The notes below the pieces were generated by a model, which had not been told where the DNA came from, did no database searches, and was given only the letters and a program-made list of their open reading frames with translations. This document shows positions 1-7,182 of a DNA stretch of 8,629 nucleotides, piece after piece. Origin of the DNA: CAYWNK01 sp047639615. GTDB lineage: Bacteria; Planctomycetota; UBA1135; GCA-002686595. The translations under genes and the position numbers were made by a program. Each line of letters opens with the position of its first letter. The stretch's first letter is position 1. Location of the stretch: positions 1-8,629 of the forward strand of contig JBLIOL010000243.1 of assembly GCA_047639615.1 (NCBI GenBank). The letters are read 5' to 3'.

Positions 1-154
1 CCCAGTCCGCCGCGAGTCCCTCGTCCGGGGTCGCTTGAACATCCTCTTCGCTGTCATACATGCCCGACTTTTCGTAGCAGCCTGAGCAGGCGCCGTTCGG
101 AAAGGGCGTGACGTATTCAGCGCAGTGGGCGCAGTACCGGGTCTCTGTGGTCAA
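1..154 (-). CDS. Small zinc-ribbon-like protein, 5' part (runs off the left edge)
   Basis: Read on the minus strand, the first 51 codons are open to the left edge. They carry two CxxC pairs: Cys8-x2-Cys11, then after 11 residues Cys23-x2-Cys26 (short motifs YCAHC and CSGCY). This is the pattern of a zinc ribbon or knuckle. An acidic stretch follows (DSEED, then PDEG). I chose the TTG start at 154-152 because AAGGA lies six bases upstream of it. An in-frame ATG at 181-179 would add nine residues but has no ribosome binding site. I do not recognise the family and the C-terminus is outside the window. A metal-binding adaptor or a DNA- or RNA-associated protein is possible, but nothing here decides. 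The gene diverges from everything to its right. Confidence 0.55.
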   Translation of the reverse strand, partial: MTTETRYCAHCAEYVTPFPNGACSGCYEKSGMYDSEEDVQATPDEGLAADW

Positions 155-321
155 TGGAAGTCCTTGCCTGGAAGCGAGCATGGCCCGCGGAGAATCCCGC
201 AGACCATGGCAAGTAAAGAGGGTAATCCAAACAGGAGTCGCGAGCGAACAGAGCTCCGCTCTAGGCCCGGCGCGGCCCCGAGGGAAGAGCAAGGCGGCGA
301 TCCAGGTGGCGTTGGTCCTAG

Positions 322-666
322 GGAACGCTGAATCGGCAGCTGTTCCTAGTCGGTGTTCCCCGGCACTTCGGCAGCAAGCGTTGGTGGTTCCAATGTCCCA
401 TGTGCGATCACCGCAGGGCCAGGCTATTTCACGCCAGGTCTTACCGATGGTCGTGCAGGATATGTTGCGGGCTGACCTACAGGAGCAGGCAGGAGTACAA
501 CGCCGCTATTCGCTCAGGTTGTGGGAAGCGGGCGGCGTGGTACGAGTTCGAGCAGAACGAGAGGCTGTGTGACCGAGTTGCCAGATCCAATCAGCGCAAG
601 TGGCTAGTCGGGCAGCGTCAGCGGGTAGGGGATGCAAGCTGGCCGATTGCGTCGTCGTTGTCGTGA
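322..666 (+). pseudogene. Remnant of a zinc-ribbon protein (RWWFxCPxC ... CRxCxGLTYRSRQE type)
   Basis: The plus-strand frame after the TAG at 319-321 encodes LVGVPRHFGSKRWWFQCP at about 343-396. Next come MCDHRRARLF, then CRICCGLTYRSRQEYN, up to about 501. From memory this matches a short family of uncharacterised bacterial proteins with a CPxC...CRxC zinc ribbon and an LTYRSxxE tail, often seen in accessory DNA. The cysteine pairs are intact. The usual N-terminal part is not visible upstream: the frame begins right after a stop, with no credible start or ribosome binding site. An internal ATG at 400 would cut the first CPxC pair. The residues after YN no longer resemble the family. I read it as a decayed or truncated copy. 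Positions 182-321, between this and the divergent gene on the left, hold nothing I recognise. Confidence 0.45.
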
Positions 667-803
667 CGCTGAGGGATGCCCTGCCTCGCATGACACGATA
701 TCCCTGTGTGTGGTAGAAGAGACCCTTCCGGATCCGTGGTGCGAGAGTTTGCTGGGGCGAGTGATCTTCCGGCGCACGAATTCGATTGGCGCGCCTAGGG
801 TTC

Positions 804-824
804 TTGATGGCCCTCGACCATCAA
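804..824. repeat. Perfect 7-bp inverted repeat, 7-base loop
   Basis: TTGATGG at 804-810 is mirrored exactly by CCATCAA at 818-824, around the loop CCCTCGA. It has no T-tract on either strand, so it is not a standard terminator. It could be an operator half-site pair or a chance hairpin. Confidence 0.4.
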
Positions 825-996
825 CGACTAACACATGACAGCAACACCTCGCATTGTCCCCACTCGCAAGTGCTGGCTCGCTTCCGCGTGAACCGTTCGC
901 CACCTGGGCCGGCATCTAAAGGAGACTGTTCGATCTGTAATTCGCCCTCAGGGTGAGAACGGAACATTGTCCACTCAGGGAGTGCCTCGCGTGCCC

Positions 997-1013
997 ACTG
1001 GGCCATGCCCAGT
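997..1013. repeat. Perfect 7-bp inverted repeat, 3-base loop
   Basis: ACTGGGC at 997-1003 and GCCCAGT at 1007-1013 are exact reverse complements around CAT. A 17-base near-palindrome in a gene-free leader could be an operator or an RNA hairpin. No T-run follows it. Confidence 0.4.
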
Positions 1014-1065
1014 AATGATTCGTCACTTTGGTGCGCAAAACCCCGCTTCCGTTCGTTCTGGCTAA

Positions 1066-1090
1066 GAGATAGGGCCTCTAGCCCTGTCTC
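1066..1090 (+). promoter_or_regulatory. Strong 10-bp hairpin in the leader of the glycosyltransferase gene
   Basis: GAGATAGGGC (1066-1075) pairs over its whole length with GCCCTGTCTC (1081-1090) around the loop CTCTA, with one U-G wobble as RNA. It is the strongest stem in the gene-free stretch and lies about 120 bases before the open frame. No U-tract follows on either strand, so an intrinsic terminator is not well supported. A leader RNA structure, a processing site or a protein-binding palindrome are alternatives. Seeing the stem is certain; its role is not known. Confidence 0.45.
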
Positions 1091-1207
1091 GTTCAGACTG
1101 AGTGCATGGGAGCCTCCCTCGGGCGGTTCGCCAGCCAGCAGGCTGTGGTCAGTTGCACCTCGCTTTCAACTCCAACTCTTCGCTAACAAGCGGCACTCCA
1201 TCCAATT

Positions 1208-4200
1208 TTGCAGAAGACCCAAGGCGAGCATGTAGCTCGAGATGTCGGTATTGATCCAAATGGGAGCGCATCACAATCATCGACCGCCCCAAGAATTATC
1301 TTCATTGCTGAGGACTGGGGTAGGCATCCGTCCAGTTCGCAATATCTGGCCAGTGAGTTTCTCCAAGGACTTCGGGTCGACTGGATACAGACGATAGGAA
1401 CTCGGCGTCCGAGTTTTTCGCTTGCCGATGGTTGTCGTGGGCTAGGCAAACTTTGGAGTTGGCTACGTCCAACGGGTCGTCGATGCAATGGCCATGGCAC
1501 CGATGGCAGCCACACAAACCTGCACATTCACAACCCGATAATGTGGCCGACGTTTGGGAGTCGGATCACGCGGCGCCTGAACGGCTGGCTGCTCGGCCGT
1601 TCACTAGCAAAAATTCTTCGTACTGGATCCGCTCCCGTGGCCATTGTCACGATTGTCCCGCTCGTCGCGGACCTGGTGCGTCGATTCCAACACCTCAACT
1701 GGGTCTACTACTGTGTCGATGCCTTCGAGAGTTGGCCGGGCCTAGATCAGGACGCCTTGCGAGTAACGGAGGTCGAGTTGCTGCCCATGGTTCAGCAAAT
1801 TGTGGCCAGCTCTCAGGTGCTCGTAGAGCGGTTTGAGGCCTGGGGGTTTCGAGCGGCCTTGGTGCCTCATGGGGTTGATCTTGATACCTGGCATGTGCGC
1901 GCCGGCCCTGGTGCAGGGGCCCCGGTGGCCAGCCGCGATCGGCCAGATGTGGTGTTCTTCGGGTATATTGACGAGCGCATCGATGTGGAAGTATGCCGTG
2001 CGATTTTGGAGCACTGTGAGCTTTGCCTCATTGGCCCAAGTGAGCGCGCGCCGCAGGCCCTGCGCCAACTTCCCGGCCTGTTACTCTGCCCAACCCTTGG
2101 GCAGGCCGAATTGGCGCAGCGCGCAGGACAGGCCGACGTTTTGGTCCTGCCCTACCGGCTCACGGATGCCACCCGAGCCATGCAGCCGCTCAAGCTCTTG
2201 GAGTACTTGGCTTGCGGAGTTCCTGTTGTTGCGAGCCCCTTGCCAGCCGTTATTGATTGGACCGATGCTCTAGACGTTGCCGCGACCCCGGCTGACTTTG
2301 CTGAGCGAGTCCTCCAATGCGCGCAGGCCGGTTTGTCGCCCAAGCAGCGGGTGGAACGAGAGAGGCTATCCACTATGAGTTGGACCTCTCGTGCAGAGGA
2401 TTTCCTAGGCTTGCTTACATCCAGAAGCCGGGCAGCGACGGTCCTGCATGTGCGCTGTACGGACGGCCCGGGAGGCGGTCCGGAGAAAACCATACTGCGC
2501 TCAGCGGGATACCTTGGGGCTGCTGGATATCGGGCACTCGCCGCGATTCTGCACGACCCACAAAACAACGAATACGCACAGCTAGAGGCGTGGTCCCGAC
2601 GAGAGGGGGCAGAGCTGATTCCGGTACCGGACAACGGACCGCTTGACTACACCCTGGTCTCACGCATGTCAGAACTCTGTCTTCGGGAGGGGGTCGTGAT
2701 TTGGCACGGGCACGATTACAAATCCAACCTGCTGGGATTGCTCGTGGCCAGGCGGGTAGGCGTGCATTTGGTATCTACAGCACACGGCTGGGTTCACCGT
2801 ACCGTGCGGACTCCGCTCTACTTCGCCATCGATCGCTGGTGCCTGCGCCGCTATCAGCGCGTTATCGCAGTCAGCCGCGCGCTGGGCATCGAGTGCCTTG
2901 CCGCTGGAGTCTCCAGCTCGCGTTTGACCGTGATCGAGAACGCTATCGATGCCTCGCATGTGAGCCCGGCGACCCTTGCTCCTAGGCCCGAGTGCTTGCA
3001 CCTAGGTGCGGTTGGCCGATTGTCCCCTGAGAAGGGGTTCTTGGACTTGCTCGAAGCGTTCCGGCGTCTGTTCGAGGGGGGAGCTTGCCTCCAACTAACC
3101 ATCTTCGGCGAAGGTGAGCAGCGCCATGAACTAGAAGAGTTCATTCACATGCACGGGCTGCAAGGCCAGGTTCGCTTGGCGGGGTTCGAAGCGAATAAAG
3201 CCGCGATCTTCAATGAGCTAGACATCTACGTGTCGAGCAGCTACCGCGAGGGCCTTCCCAATGCGCTGCTGGAAGCCATGGCGTACGGACTTCCGATCGT
3301 ATCCACCTCGGTTGGTGGCGTGCCAGACGCTCTTACCCATGGCGTTGATGCTCTGCTTAGCCAAGCGGGCGATGTGGATGCACTCCACGACAACTTGCGA
3401 ATCCTCATCCGGGACCGGCAGCTACAGATCCGTTTTGCCCAGGCTGCCCGCAAGCGCGTGCTGGAACAATACTCGTTTTCGCAGCGTATGGACAAGATGA
3501 CGGCGCTCTACGACGGGCTCCTCGGACGCTCCACGGGTCAATCGCCTGCCAGCCCTCCCCGGCGTGCCCCAATCCGGATCTTGCACGTGTTCGGTAGCTT
3601 CCGACCAGGTGGTGTAGAGCTACGAACGGTGCGCATAATGGAAGCCCTAGGCGATGGATTTGAACATACCGTCATAGCGCTAGATGGAAAGCTGACGGCT
3701 GCTGAGTGGCTCGCAAGGCCGGGAACGGTGCGATTCCTGGATGCACCCCGGCAGCGGCGCGGTATTCGCCCCTTGGCGCTCGAACTGCGTCGTCTTGTCG
3801 ATCACGAACGGCCCAACTTGGTCGTGTCGTATGGCTGGGGAGCCTTCGACGTACCCCTCGGCTTGTGTTGGAGTAGCAACTGTCCCGTCGTTCACCACGA
3901 GGACGGATTCACAGCAAGTGAGCTACCCCGGCTTCCACTGCGCCGCGTGCTTGCGCGGCGCCTAGTCTTGCCGCGCATCGCTGGGGTCGTCGTGCCGTCC
4001 CAGCGCTTGGGAGAGCTTGCTCGCACGGATTGGCACCTGCGATCCGATCAGCTCCATATCATCCCCAATGGCACGCCGGTCCATCCAATTGGCCACGAGG
4101 AACGGAGTCTGGCTCGCAAGCGTTTCGGCATGAGCGATGCTCAGCCCGTGGTGTTGATCGCAGGGCGATTGGCGCCTGTAAAGGCCGTCGATCGCGCAAT

Positions 4201-4690
4201 CCGAGCAGCCGCGATTGGGGGCTTCACGCTACTCGTAGCTGGAGATGGAAATCAGGGGCCGCGCTTACGGGCACTAGCCGATGAGCTTGGCGTCCGATCA
4301 ACGGTGCATTTCCTTGGCTGGATGACGGATTTGCGGCCCGTCCGTGCAGCCACTGATGTGGTCCTAAGTACCTCACTTTCCGAGCAGCACCCATTGTCCG
4401 TGCTTGAGGCGATGGCCGCCGGATTGCCGATAGTCTCCACGGAAGTGGGGGACGTGAGGATCATGCTGCCAAGTGATCAGCACGAGTTCCTCGTTGCGGT
4501 CGATGCGAACCCAGACGTCATCGCTCGGAGTGTTAGACGGCTGCTCTCATCAGAGTCTCTACGTCAGACGTTAGGTGCGTCAAACGTCGAGCAGGCAAGG
4601 GTGCACTTCAGTCAAACTGACATGGAGGCTCGCTACGCACAACTGTACCGGAATAGTTCGCTTGCTTATTCGACCGACCTTCGAGCGTAG
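1208..4690 (+). CDS. Triple-module GT4 family glycosyltransferase (GT-B fold), 1160 residues
   Basis: Three complete GT4-like glycosyltransferases lie in one uninterrupted frame. Module 1 (about 28-405) opens with RIIFIAEDWG and resembles TuaH-type enzymes: WVYYCVDAFE, VPHGVDLDTW, then PLKLLEYLACGVPVV. Its GT4 EX7E motif has Ala324 in place of the first Glu (Glu332 is kept), and it lacks the usual GRxxxxKG loop. Module 2 (about 410-775) has GGGPEKT, HGHDYKSN near 500, a donor loop with Arg604 and Lys609, and EX7E at Glu681/Glu689. Module 3 (about 789-1150), after a Pro-rich linker, has FRPGGVE, Arg987/Lys992 and EX7E at Glu1059/Glu1067. GT4 enzymes move sugars from nucleotide or lipid-phosphate donors with retention of configuration. 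No signal peptide or membrane helix is evident, so a cytoplasmic role in surface glycan or glycolipid assembly is inferred. An in-frame stop at 1184-1186 leaves TTG at 1208 as the only normal start, without a ribosome binding site. Donors and acceptors cannot be predicted. Confidence 0.9.
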   Translation: MQKTQGEHVARDVGIDPNGSASQSSTAPRIIFIAEDWGRHPSSSQYLASEFLQGLRVDWIQTIGTRRPSFSLADGCRGLGKLWSWLRPTGRRCNGHGTDGSHTNLHIHNPIMWPTFGSRITRRLNGWLLGRSLAKILRTGSAPVAIVTIVPLVADLVRRFQHLNWVYYCVDAFESWPGLDQDALRVTEVELLPMVQQIVASSQVLVERFEAWGFRAALVPHGVDLDTWHVRAGPGAGAPVASRDRPDVVFFGYIDERIDVEVCRAILEHCELCLIGPSERAPQALRQLPGLLLCPTLGQAELAQRAGQADVLVLPYRLTDATRAMQPLKLLEYLACGVPVVASPLPAVIDWTDALDVAATPADFAERVLQCAQAGLSPKQRVERERLSTMSWTSRAEDFLGLLTSRSRAATVLHVRCTDGPGGGPEKTILRSAGYLGAAGYRALAAILHDPQNNEYAQLEAWSRREGAELIPVPDNGPLDYTLVSRMSELCLREGVVIWHGHDYKSNLLGLLVARRVGVHLVSTAHGWVHRTVRTPLYFAIDRWCLRRYQRVIAVSRALGIECLAAGVSSSRLTVIENAIDASHVSPATLAPRPECLHLGAVGRLSPEKGFLDLLEAFRRLFEGGACLQLTIFGEGEQRHELEEFIHMHGLQGQVRLAGFEANKAAIFNELDIYVSSSYREGLPNALLEAMAYGLPIVSTSVGGVPDALTHGVDALLSQAGDVDALHDNLRILIRDRQLQIRFAQAARKRVLEQYSFSQRMDKMTALYDGLLGRSTGQSPASPPRRAPIRILHVFGSFRPGGVELRTVRIMEALGDGFEHTVIALDGKLTAAEWLARPGTVRFLDAPRQRRGIRPLALELRRLVDHERPNLVVSYGWGAFDVPLGLCWSSNCPVVHHEDGFTASELPRLPLRRVLARRLVLPRIAGVVVPSQRLGELARTDWHLRSDQLHIIPNGTPVHPIGHEERSLARKRFGMSDAQPVVLIAGRLAPVKAVDRAIRAAAIGGFTLLVAGDGNQGPRLRALADELGVRSTVHFLGWMTDLRPVRAATDVVLSTSLSEQHPLSVLEAMAAGLPIVSTEVGDVRIMLPSDQHEFLVAVDANPDVIARSVRRLLSSESLRQTLGASNVEQARVHFSQTDMEARYAQLYRNSSLAYSTDLRA

Positions 4691-4725
4691 ACTCCAACCA
4701 ACCATTGTCCCTGCCCTGCCCCATA

Positions 4726-6201
4726 ATGCCCGCTTCCCGCATTCTCATCGTCGATCTCAACAACTTCGCTTACTACCCGACCATTGCCATTGGCTACATG
4801 GTCGCTGCCCTACGTAAGGCGGGATATGAGGTCGAGATCCTCTCTCCTTTGGCCCACGGTGTCCCTAGTGCCGCACGCGAGGGTCAGGAGAGTTACGCCG
4901 ATCACTTGATGCGCCGCTTCTCATACTCAACGCGTGGTTGGATCGACTTGCCCCGGCGAGCCCTAGGCCAGATGCGTTCAAAGTGGCGCGCGCGACCGGA
5001 GAGACTAGTGGACGCCGCCATGCTCCAGGCCATGCGAATCAAGGCTCCTGATGCTGTATTGATTTCGACCTACACGGACAGTTACCAGCTGGTAGAGAGA
5101 CTCTGCGAAATCACGAAAGAGCACCACACGCCGACCCTCGTCGGAGGTCCGATTCTGAACCAGAGACAAGTGGCCATGGAATGGAGGGAGTTGCCTGGAA
5201 TTGCGGGGATCGTTGGCGCGGAGGTAGAAGAAACACTACCTGCTATCGTCGCTGATCTCATCGCCGGCAACGACCTGTCAGTACACGCCGGTGTCTTGCT
5301 TCCACACGGTGAGAGTGGGCCGCCTGCGCGTGTACTCCAAAATGTGGATGGACTGCCATACCCCGACTACAGCGACTTCCCCTGGGATGCTTACCCTGAG
5401 CGGATCGTTCCAATTTTGGTTGGCCGGGGTTGCGGCTGGGGACGTTGTACGTTCTGCGGGGATGTGGTCACCGCCAATGGCCGCGGCTATCGTGCCCGCT
5501 CCTGGCCCAAGGTTGTAGAGGAGCTTACGGAGCAGTCTGAGCGCTACAAGACGCGGAACTTTACCTTCCTTGATATCAAGCTCAACTCGGACCCGAGCCT
5601 TTGGAGGAAGTTGACTACCGAGTTGCCGGAGCATCTGCCAAATGCGCGCTGGATTGCCTCCGTGCATGTGGGCCCAGAGGAGGACAATGGATTGTCTGCA
5701 TCCCAACTACGAGATGCCTACGCGTCCGGCTTGCGACGCGTAACCTTCGGTATGGAATCGGCCAGCCAGAAGCTGTTGGACAGCATGGACAAGGGCACCC
5801 AGATAGAGCGCAACACGGATTTTCTGAGGGCAGCTTCCGATGCCGGCATCAGTGTTCGCTGCACGGTCATGCAGGGTTACCCGGGAGAGACTCCCGAGGA
5901 CTTGCGAATAACGGCGGAGTACCTTCGGATCAACAGCCAGTGGCTCGACCGCGTACGCGTCAACCGTTTCAACGCCTTGGTCGGAACTCGCTTCACAACC
6001 GAGTACGAACGGGACCCTGCCAAATTCCCTGGTATGGTCAATCTGACTTGGGACTACCGCTACGCGCGTTCGACCTATGACTACCTACCCTCCACTACAC
6101 GCGCCTATCGGTCCGGCATGCGCGATCTACTCTCCGCCGTTCACGCCATCAATCGCCACCCGCTCAAGGAAGTCGCGAGAGCCTTTGACGGCGTGATGTA
6201 G
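4726..6201 (+). CDS. B12-binding-domain radical SAM protein, 491 residues
   Basis: The N-terminal 200 residues form a Rossmann-like cobalamin-binding domain: RILIVDLNN, then GYMVAALRKAGYEVEIL, DAVLISTYTDS, TLVGGP and GAEVEETLP. The radical SAM core follows. Its cluster motif at Cys236, Cys241 and Cys244 sits in GRGCGWGRCTFCGD and has spacing CX4CX2C rather than the common CX3CX2C. Further core motifs are TFLDIKLNSD, RRVTFGMESAS and MQGYPGETPEDL. Such enzymes cleave S-adenosylmethionine at a 4Fe-4S cluster; members with a B12 domain often methylate unactivated carbons or rearrange substrates. The substrate is unknown. I chose ATG 4726 because the domain begins right after it; TTG 4705 would add seven residues. 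Neither has a ribosome binding site. The 35-base gap and shared strand suggest co-transcription with the glycosyltransferase, hence a role in modifying its glycan or lipid product (inference). Confidence 0.88.
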   Translation: MPASRILIVDLNNFAYYPTIAIGYMVAALRKAGYEVEILSPLAHGVPSAAREGQESYADHLMRRFSYSTRGWIDLPRRALGQMRSKWRARPERLVDAAMLQAMRIKAPDAVLISTYTDSYQLVERLCEITKEHHTPTLVGGPILNQRQVAMEWRELPGIAGIVGAEVEETLPAIVADLIAGNDLSVHAGVLLPHGESGPPARVLQNVDGLPYPDYSDFPWDAYPERIVPILVGRGCGWGRCTFCGDVVTANGRGYRARSWPKVVEELTEQSERYKTRNFTFLDIKLNSDPSLWRKLTTELPEHLPNARWIASVHVGPEEDNGLSASQLRDAYASGLRRVTFGMESASQKLLDSMDKGTQIERNTDFLRAASDAGISVRCTVMQGYPGETPEDLRITAEYLRINSQWLDRVRVNRFNALVGTRFTTEYERDPAKFPGMVNLTWDYRYARSTYDYLPSTTRAYRSGMRDLLSAVHAINRHPLKEVARAFDGVM

Positions 6202-6505
6202 CCTCGTCCGCTGTTCGGTTTCTTCCTGAACTCGCTCGCGCAAGGCTCAATAGCTAACCCGGGCGGCAGCCAGGGGACGCTCTGCCTCCCTGGAGCGATC
6301 GGGCACTACGATTCAGCGGTGGGTACCTGGTACGCAACAGCGGTAGGAACGGCAGCACTTCGGTAACGCTGGTCTCATGAACACGCCGACCGGAGTAGTC
6401 TTCGTGATGGCCGGCCAGACCTGGAATTTCCAGTGCTGGTCCCGCGACAACAACCCCGGCCCGACGAGCAACTTCACGGACGCGGTGTCGATTACGTTTC
6501 AGTAA
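6202..6505 (+). pseudogene. Frameshifted C-terminal remnant of a planctomycete-type secreted protein
   Basis: Three frames in succession encode one recognisable protein tail. From 6202 to about 6320 the frame gives FGFFLNS, AQGSIANPGGSQGTLCLPGA and IGHYD. From about 6324 to 6377 the next frame gives VRNSGRNGSTSVTLVS. From 6377 to the TAA at 6503-6505 a third frame gives NTPTGVVFVMAGQTWNFQ and then CWSRDNNPGPTSNFTDAV ending in SITFQ. I recall this order of motifs as the conserved C-terminal domain of large secreted proteins in marine planctomycetes. Two frameshifts and the missing N-terminal part make it a pseudogene fragment. It starts directly after the stop of the radical SAM gene, which suggests a recombination or deletion scar there. 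The identification is from memory; the frame switching is seen directly. Confidence 0.7.
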
Positions 6506-6605
6506 GCGAGAGCAAGCGGCCGTGGACCATTGAAGTGCTGAACGTGCTGAAGGGGTCTGCGGCTTCAGAGGGAGTGTCGTGTGCGGTCTTTACCCTCTTC
6601 AGTTG

Positions 6606-6629
6606 GTTCAGCAGTTCAGCAGTTCAGCA
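6606..6629. repeat. Tandem repeat, three perfect copies of GTTCAGCA
   Basis: The octamer is repeated exactly at 6606-6613, 6614-6621 and 6622-6629, with a partial copy just before. It lies between the secreted-protein remnant and the integrase remnant. A unit length that is not a multiple of three fits non-coding slippage DNA. Confidence 0.7.
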
Positions 6630-6634
6630 CTTAG

Positions 6635-7054
6635 AAGCTGGCCGATGGCGACGTCGTTGCCCTGATGGAACCTTGGCTTGGCTGTACCTAGGCGAGCAGG
6701 CACCTGGTGCGCGAATTCCTGGCGGTGAAATCCCCGAACGCACTGCCTACAGCACCAGTGTTCCCCCGGTCGGTCTGCAATCAGACCCGAATGGATGACT
6801 TCAGGCGGGCTGGCATCGAGCGTGTGACCGATGCAGGGCACGCCGATTTGCACGCTCTGCGAGGGACCTTCGCCACACGTTTGGCCGAGCGTGGGGTGCC
6901 GCCTGCGAAGATGCAGAAGCTCATGCGACACGGGACGATCGAGCTGACCATGCGCTACTACGTTTCGCTGAGCTTGGACTCGTTGGAGGCCGGGCTCGAC
7001 CTCCTGCCTGGCGTCGAATCTGAGGGGCCGGGCGAGGACTCTGCCGTGTCCTAG
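6635..7054 (+). pseudogene. Tyrosine recombinase (phage-type integrase), C-terminal remnant
   Basis: The frame running into 7054 holds the C-terminal catalytic part of a tyrosine recombinase. HALRGTFATRLAERGV supplies the His-x-x-Arg pair (His codon 6851, Arg codon 6860). MRHG supplies the next His (6929), and TMRYYV supplies the nucleophile Tyr (6956 or 6959). Just upstream, VREFLAVKSPNALP and FRRAGIERV also fit the family. The frame is broken by a TAG at 6689-6691. Before that, LADGDVVALMEPWL (from 6638) looks like the preceding strand, itself preceded by a stop at 6632. The first catalytic Arg and the N-terminal DNA-binding domains are absent, so the remnant cannot recombine. An ATG-less frame from GTG 6707 could still be translated but would not be functional. 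Its place beside the 3' end of tRNA-Ser fits an island integrase. A frame at 7078-7272 might be a shifted piece of its tail; I am not sure of that. Confidence 0.8.
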
Positions 7055-7182
7055 GTCCGAATACCGATCACCTAAGTGTGTATCCGCCTGTGTATGCAGA
7101 TAGCGTGCAGACGGTGGCGAATCGGGTCGAGTTGGTGCGACTAGGACTCGGCAGTCTTGGGGGACCTGGTGGTCATACCCCA

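Larger units (their letters stand above)
667..1207. other. Gene-free stretch upstream of the glycosyltransferase
   Basis: No open frame on either strand here encodes anything recognisable. The short frames that exist are rich in Arg, Ser, Pro and Cys, as expected of non-coding high-GC DNA. Three clean inverted repeats (804-824, 997-1013, 1066-1090) are the only structure seen. The stretch should contain the promoter and 5' leader of the downstream operon, but I find no convincing -35/-10 pair. It could also be a degraded gene. Confidence 0.5.

Noticed and set aside
108..572. A 154-residue plus-strand open frame over the left region
   Set aside because: It overlaps the zinc-ribbon remnant in another frame and the divergent cysteine-rich gene. 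It has no recognisable motif.
604..1006. Overlapping minus-strand open frames of 103 and 61 residues
   Set aside because: They have no family resemblance, no ribosome binding site and a composition typical of chance frames in GC-rich DNA.
1153..1189. TTGCAC (1153-1158) and TAACAA (1184-1189) as a promoter for the glycosyltransferase
   Set aside because: The 25-base spacing is far from the usual 16-18 and the downstream hexamer is a poor match.
1197..4089. TCCATCCAATT shared by 1197-1207 and 4079-4089 as a possible attachment-site repeat
   Set aside because: Eleven bases is short, one copy lies inside coding sequence, and neither copy relates to the tRNA-Ser 3' end. Chance is the simpler explanation.
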